A model generated the notes under the pieces. It saw nothing but the letters and a program-made list of their open reading frames with translations, was not told the origin of the DNA and did no database searches. Both the position numbers and the translations under genes were made by a program. Source: an uncultured Alphaproteobacteria bacterium (GTDB lineage: Bacteria; Pseudomonadota; Alphaproteobacteria; Caulobacterales; Parvularculaceae). From it: a DNA stretch of 62,921 nt. Shown in pieces: positions 58,901 through 62,921 of the stretch (position 1 is the first letter of the stretch; each line of letters starts with the position of its first letter). The stretch covers positions 1 to 62,921 of the forward strand of contig CALAZI010000043.1 in the NCBI GenBank assembly GCA_937895955.1. The letters run 5' to 3'.

Positions 58901-60712
58901 ATGCACGCCTATCGCACCCACACCTGCGGCGCCCTGCGTCCCGAGGCGGTGGGCGAGACTGTCCGCCTGTCCGGCTGGGTCCATCGCAAGCGCGACCATG
59001 GCGGGCTGCTTTTCGTGGACCTGCGCGACCATTACGGCGTCACGCAGCTTGTCGTTGAACCGGAATCCCCGTCATTCGCGGCGATCGAGCGGCTGCGCGC
59101 GGAAAGCGTCATCCGCGTCGACGGCAAGGTCGTCGCGCGCAGCGCCGAAACCGTAAACCCGAATCTGCCGACGGGCGGCGTTGAAGTGCGGATCAACGGA
59201 GTGGAAATTCTCTCCGCCGCTGACGAATTGCCGCTGCCGGTGTTTGGCGAACCGGACTATCCGGAGGACGTTCGCCTTAAATATCGCTTCCTCGATCTGC
59301 GCCGCGAGACGCTTCATAAAAGCGTCGCGTTGCGTTCAGCCGTCATCGCCTCTCTGCGCCGGCGGATGATCGATCAGGGGTTCACTGAATTCCAGACGCC
59401 GATCCTGACCGCGTCATCGCCCGAAGGCGCGCGCGACTTTCTCGTCCCCTCACGCATTCATCCGGGCAAATTCTATGCGCTGCCGCAGGCGCCGCAGCAG
59501 TTCAAACAATTGCTGATGGTCGCCGGCTTCGATCGTTATTTCCAGATCGCGCCCTGCTTCCGCGATGAAGATGCGCGCGCCGACCGCAGCCCCGGCGAAT
59601 TCTACCAGCTCGATTTCGAGATGAGCTTTGTCACGCAGGAAGACGTTTTCGCGGCGATCGAACCCGTTCTGGCTGGCGTGTTTGAAGAATTCGCGAATGG
59701 CAGGAAAGTGACGAAGCCGCCTTTCGCGCGCATAAAATTCGCCGACGCCATTCGCAAGTACGGTTCCGACAAGCCTGATCTCCGCAACCCGATCGAGATG
59801 CAGGACGCATCGGATCATTTCCGCGGCTCCGGCTTCAAGGTCTTCGCCGGAATGCTCGAAAAAGACCCGAAGGTCGAAGTCTGGGGCGTGCCGGCGCCCG
59901 GCGGCGGCTCTCGCGCCTTCTGCGACCGCATGAATTCATGGGCGCAGGGCGAAGGCCAGCCAGGTCTCGGCTATATCTTCTGGCGCGAGGGCGAGGAAGG
60001 CGGCGCCGGTCCGATCGCAAAGAACATCGGCGCCGAGCGCGCTGAAGCGATCCGCGCGCAGTTCGATCTCAAAGTCGGTGATGCGGTTTTCTTCGTTGCA
60101 GGCAAGCCGAGCGATTTCTACAAGTTCGCCGGCGCGGCGCGGACGCGCGTTGGAAGCGAATTGAAGCTCATCGCCGAAAACGAGTTCAAATTCTGCTGGA
60201 TCGTCGACTTCCCGATGTATGAGTGGAATGAAGACGAAAAGAAGATCGACTTCTCTCACAATCCGTTCTCGATGCCGAATTTCGATCATGAAAAGTTTCT
60301 GGCGCTCAACAAGAAAGACGCTGAAACGATCCTCGACATTACGGCGTTTCAGTACGACATCGTCTGCAACGGCGTCGAACTCTCTTCAGGCGCCATCCGG
60401 AATCACAAGCCGGACATCATGTTGAAAGCGTTCGAAATCGCAGGCTATGACGCTGATTTCGTCGAGGCGAAATTCGGCGGCATGCTGAACGCCTTCCGTT
60501 ACGGCGCGCCGCCGCATGGCGGCTCGGCCCCGGGCGTCGACCGCATCGTCATGCTGATCGCGGGGTCAGAGAATATTCGCGAGGTCATCGCCTTCCCGAT
60601 GAACCAGCAGGCGCAGGATTTGATGATGCAGGCGCCGAACGAAGTGATGGAAAAGCAGCTGAAAGAACTGCACATCCGCGTCGTTCCGCCGATCACGGAA
60701 AAGAAAGCCTAG
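58901..60712 (+). CDS. aspS: Aspartyl-tRNA synthetase (possibly non-discriminating)
   Basis: The 603-residue protein has the OB-fold anticodon domain, class II motif 2 FRDEDARADRSPGEFYQ and motif 3 GGSAPGVDRIVML, and the bacterial GAD insert region with GVPAPGGGSRAFCDRM. In the OB fold the sequence RKRDHGG carries His at the position where E. coli has Leu; a His here is typical of non-discriminating AspRS that also charge tRNA-Asn, to be amidated by GatCAB. That is inference. ATG 58901 is preferred over TTG 58880. Confidence 0.95.
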   Translation: MHAYRTHTCGALRPEAVGETVRLSGWVHRKRDHGGLLFVDLRDHYGVTQLVVEPESPSFAAIERLRAESVIRVDGKVVARSAETVNPNLPTGGVEVRINGVEILSAADELPLPVFGEPDYPEDVRLKYRFLDLRRETLHKSVALRSAVIASLRRRMIDQGFTEFQTPILTASSPEGARDFLVPSRIHPGKFYALPQAPQQFKQLLMVAGFDRYFQIAPCFRDEDARADRSPGEFYQLDFEMSFVTQEDVFAAIEPVLAGVFEEFANGRKVTKPPFARIKFADAIRKYGSDKPDLRNPIEMQDASDHFRGSGFKVFAGMLEKDPKVEVWGVPAPGGGSRAFCDRMNSWAQGEGQPGLGYIFWREGEEGGAGPIAKNIGAERAEAIRAQFDLKVGDAVFFVAGKPSDFYKFAGAARTRVGSELKLIAENEFKFCWIVDFPMYEWNEDEKKIDFSHNPFSMPNFDHEKFLALNKKDAETILDITAFQYDIVCNGVELSSGAIRNHKPDIMLKAFEIAGYDADFVEAKFGGMLNAFRYGAPPHGGSAPGVDRIVMLIAGSENIREVIAFPMNQQAQDLMMQAPNEVMEKQLKELHIRVVPPITEKKA

Positions 60713-61965
60713 ATCGGCGCTTCGGGCTCTTCCGAAACGATAACGGCGGCGCTGCGCGCGAGGCCTTTTTCCAGAAACGCATAGGCCGCGGCGCCGGCGG
60801 CCATCGTCGCCGTCGCGACGAAAAGCGCGCTCGGCGCAATCGAATAGAAGAGATGGCCGAGCATCGGCGCGAAGATGAAGCCGGACGCGCCGGCCGCATT
60901 TGACAATCCCGCCGCCGATCCTTGTTCGTCCGCCGTCACGGAGAGCGACGCGCCGCCGGCGTAGCCGGGCGTGAGCATGCCCGCGCCGAGGCCTGAAAGC
61001 AGCATGCCGAAGACGAGCGGTCCGACCGACGGGGAGATCGCGATGATCGAATGGCCGATAAGGATGAGTATCGGCCCCGCGCGCATCAGCGTCAGCGGCG
61101 GCAGGTTGAAACGCTGCACGAGAACAAGTTGGGAAAAGAGCGAAGCCATCGCCGAGGCGGAAAGCGCGACGCCTACGAGTTGCAGCGCATCTTCGCTCTT
61201 AAGCCCGAGCCGGTCGATGAAATAGAAAGCGATGAATTGCACCGGAATCGACATGACGACGCCAGTCGCCATCGCATAGGCGAGGAACGGACGGATGCGT
61301 TTGTCGAACGGCGACAATTTCGGGCGCGGCGCGCGTTCTTTCGGCGCGGTTCGCTCCGGCAGGAAGAAATAAACCGCGGCGACGGCGCAGGCGGCTGCGG
61401 CCGCGACCGCGTAAAGCGGCGCCAAGGGATCGATCGCGACGACGGCGCCGGCGAAAGCGGGGCCCGCCATCGCGCCGATGCCGAAGGCCGCGGAGAAGGC
61501 CGACATGCCGGCGGTTCGCCGTTCGGGCGGCGTGCGGTCGGCGATATAGGCTTGTGCCGCGCCTGGCGTCGCCGACCCGATGACGCCGTAAATCGAGCGC
61601 GTGCCGAGCAGCAGCGCGTAAAGGAGAACGCCGGACAAGGCGCCGGCGAGACCGAAATGCAGAACGGTGGCGAAAGCGGTCATCGAAACCGCGAAGCCTG
61701 AGAGCCCGATGACGATGAACGGTCGGCGTCCGAGATAATCGCTGCGCCGTCCCCATAAGGGGCCGATTAAAACCCACCAAAGCGCAGACAGCATGAAGAT
61801 CGACAGAACCTGAAAATCGCCCATGCCGATCTGGCGCGCGATCGGCGGCAATACGGCGAAGACGATCGTTTGCCCCATGCCCATGCAGACGACGCCGGCG
61901 AGAAGGATCGCCATCGCGATCTGACGCTGGCGCGGCGAGGATGGCGGTTCGTCAAATCGAGTCAT
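60709..61965 (-). CDS. Major facilitator superfamily transporter
   Basis: The 418-residue protein has 12 predicted transmembrane segments and the MFS loop motif GRRSDYLGRRPF after helix 2, a hallmark of drug-H+ antiporters. PGAAQAYIADRTPPERRTAG is a DHA1-family loop. Substrate is not clear; it could be a drug or metabolite exporter. It is convergent with aspS (four-base overlap) and is transcribed after the saccharopine-dehydrogenase-like gene, 39 bases apart. Confidence 0.88.
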   Translation of the reverse strand: MTRFDEPPSSPRQRQIAMAILLAGVVCMGMGQTIVFAVLPPIARQIGMGDFQVLSIFMLSALWWVLIGPLWGRRSDYLGRRPFIVIGLSGFAVSMTAFATVLHFGLAGALSGVLLYALLLGTRSIYGVIGSATPGAAQAYIADRTPPERRTAGMSAFSAAFGIGAMAGPAFAGAVVAIDPLAPLYAVAAAAACAVAAVYFFLPERTAPKERAPRPKLSPFDKRIRPFLAYAMATGVVMSIPVQFIAFYFIDRLGLKSEDALQLVGVALSASAMASLFSQLVLVQRFNLPPLTLMRAGPILILIGHSIIAISPSVGPLVFGMLLSGLGAGMLTPGYAGGASLSVTADEQGSAAGLSNAAGASGFIFAPMLGHLFYSIAPSALFVATATMAAGAAAYAFLEKGLARSAAVIVSEEPEAPI

Positions 61966-62004
61966 GAAAGGGAGCTGTGGCGGCGAGGGCTGTCCTCAAT
62001 GCGC

Positions 62005-62921
62005 CTACTCCCGGCCGAAGGAAAGACCCGCATGCGCTTCGAGCCGCTTCAGCAGCGGCGCGCCCATCGCCGCGGCGGGCGTCCAAACGCCGCCCGTTGT
62101 TTTGTTCGCCTCGCGCACGAGCGCAATCGCGCTCTCGGCGATCATCTTCGATGTCGAGCCGTAGCCTGGGTCCTTGTCGCCTTTGCAATGGGTGCGGATT
62201 TTTTGCCCGCGCGCGGTCTCGCCGATGAAAAGAACGTCGTAAAAGCCGGTCTCGCGCTCTTCCTTTGTCGGGCCTTCGCCGGGTTTGGGCGCATCCTCGC
62301 CCATCAGCGAATTGTCGGACGCGACGGCTTTGGCTATCGCCGCGCCCTGTTCGCCCTTGCCGGTCATCATCATTTCCGAATAGCGGAAATCCTCACCATA
62401 GGGATGACCTAAGAGGAAGTTGGAGCGGTGCACATTCTTGGTGTTGATCGGCGCCATGACGAAGGGCGCGAGCCACACGCCCGATTCTTCATCAAGCATC
62501 GGCTTTGACATTGACGGCTGGTCGGCGCCTTTGAACCCCGGCGTCAAGGCGAAAGAACTTTTCAGGAGCTCGATGACGGACGGATCCTTGAACGCCGCTT
62601 TCATCGTCTCTTTGAGACTCGCCGCGGTGCCGCCGGAAAATTTGCCTTTCATGGCGCGCACGCGCCCTTTGATTTCGACGCAGGGCTCGCCGAATTCCTT
62701 CTTCGCTTCCTGCTGCGTATGCCAGACGCCGAGATCGAAGGGGATCGAGTCAAAGCCGCAGGAAAAGACGATGCGCGCGCCGGATTTTTTCGCCGCCGCC
62801 TCGTATTTGTCGATCATCGCGCGCATCCAGTTCGGCTCGCCGCAAAGATCGACATAATCGGTTCCAGCCTCGACGCAGGCGGCGACGAGCGGCTCGCCGT
62901 AGAGCTGATAGGGGCCGACCG
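62005..62921 (-). CDS. Saccharopine dehydrogenase-like / trans-acting enoyl reductase family protein, partial
   Basis: The gene runs off the right edge; about 304 C-terminal residues are seen. The visible start GPYQLYGEPLVAACVEAG-type and YVDLCGEPNWMR, then IVFSCGFDSIPFDLGVW, match the NADP-binding saccharopine dehydrogenase-like family, which includes the mycobacterial trans-acting enoyl reductase. A reductase for a lipid or polyketide is possible, but no direct partner is seen. Upstream part lies outside the window. Confidence 0.85.
   Translation of the reverse strand, partial: VGPYQLYGEPLVAACVEAGTDYVDLCGEPNWMRAMIDKYEAAAKKSGARIVFSCGFDSIPFDLGVWHTQQEAKKEFGEPCVEIKGRVRAMKGKFSGGTAASLKETMKAAFKDPSVIELLKSSFALTPGFKGADQPSMSKPMLDEESGVWLAPFVMAPINTKNVHRSNFLLGHPYGEDFRYSEMMMTGKGEQGAAIAKAVASDNSLMGEDAPKPGEGPTKEERETGFYDVLFIGETARGQKIRTHCKGDKDPGYGSTSKMIAESAIALVREANKTTGGVWTPAAAMGAPLLKRLEAHAGLSFGRE

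Noticed and set aside
1..62921. CRISPR array, insertion sequence, prophage or toxin-antitoxin pair
   Set aside because: I saw no regularly spaced repeats, transposase or phage proteins, and no small paired genes of toxin-antitoxin type.

Overview
The window is a GC-rich, densely coded chromosomal segment of an alphaproteobacterium. The markers are DivK next to a REC-REC-GGDEF PleD, an HdaA-type DnaA regulator, an ATP12-type F1 assembly chaperone, a short ProRS without the editing insertion, a phasin and a second polyhydroxyalkanoate (PHA) protein, and two sites matching the CtrA box TTAA-N7-TTAA. The gene set would fit a Caulobacterales or Parvularculales relative, but I cannot name a genus from the sequence alone. 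Nearly everything is housekeeping or envelope biology. I see no insertion sequence, prophage, CRISPR array or rRNA, and one tRNA (Leu-GAG).

Layout. 1-2562: four overlapping genes (fatty acid hydroxylase tail, crcB, an RluC-type pseudouridine synthase, ATP12). 2563-5837: an EF-hand secreted protein, lipB, an orphan FliN-like C-ring domain, tRNA-Leu and two small exported proteins. 5910-9374: proS and the lolC/lolD lipoprotein exporter. 9437-17777: acyl-CoA synthetase, two acyl-CoA dehydrogenases, TetR, GST and an esterase, interrupted at 14228-15854 by three tandem copies of a small lipoprotein family, the first broken by an in-frame stop. 17786-23335: rpmF, a low-complexity lipoprotein, eno, a DUF2306 protein, ftsB and pdhA. 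23363-28280: an exosortase locus made of a glycosyltransferase, a FemAB-like acyltransferase, an asparagine-synthase-like amidotransferase and an exosortase; it sits directly after pdhA, where pdhB might be expected. 28349-33417: a D,D-carboxypeptidase with a SPOR domain, phasin, clpS and clpA. 33421-38658: six minus-strand genes including dinB. 38786-44287: divK-pleD, rpmG, greA, an M13 metallopeptidase lipoprotein and a membrane protein. 44504-51664: carB, an ArsR/AHSA1 operon, a PHA granule protein, purN-purM. 51816-62921: DUF2066, hdaA, ppk, ppx, rnd, aspS, an MFS transporter and a partial saccharopine-dehydrogenase-like gene.

Themes. Three threads run through the window. Cell-cycle control: DivK and PleD act upstream of CtrA in relatives, and CtrA-like boxes stand before the FliN-like gene and before ftsB; HdaA controls DnaA. 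Carbon and phosphate storage: a phasin with TTGCA/TGCAA operator-like sites, a PHA granule protein, and ppk next to ppx. Envelope and surface: the exosortase locus, Lol exporter, SPOR carboxypeptidase and many small lipoproteins. The least explained elements are the exosortase locus, which has no visible PEP-CTERM substrate here, the triplicated lipoprotein family, and several perfect or near-perfect palindromes placed like operators before genes of unknown role.
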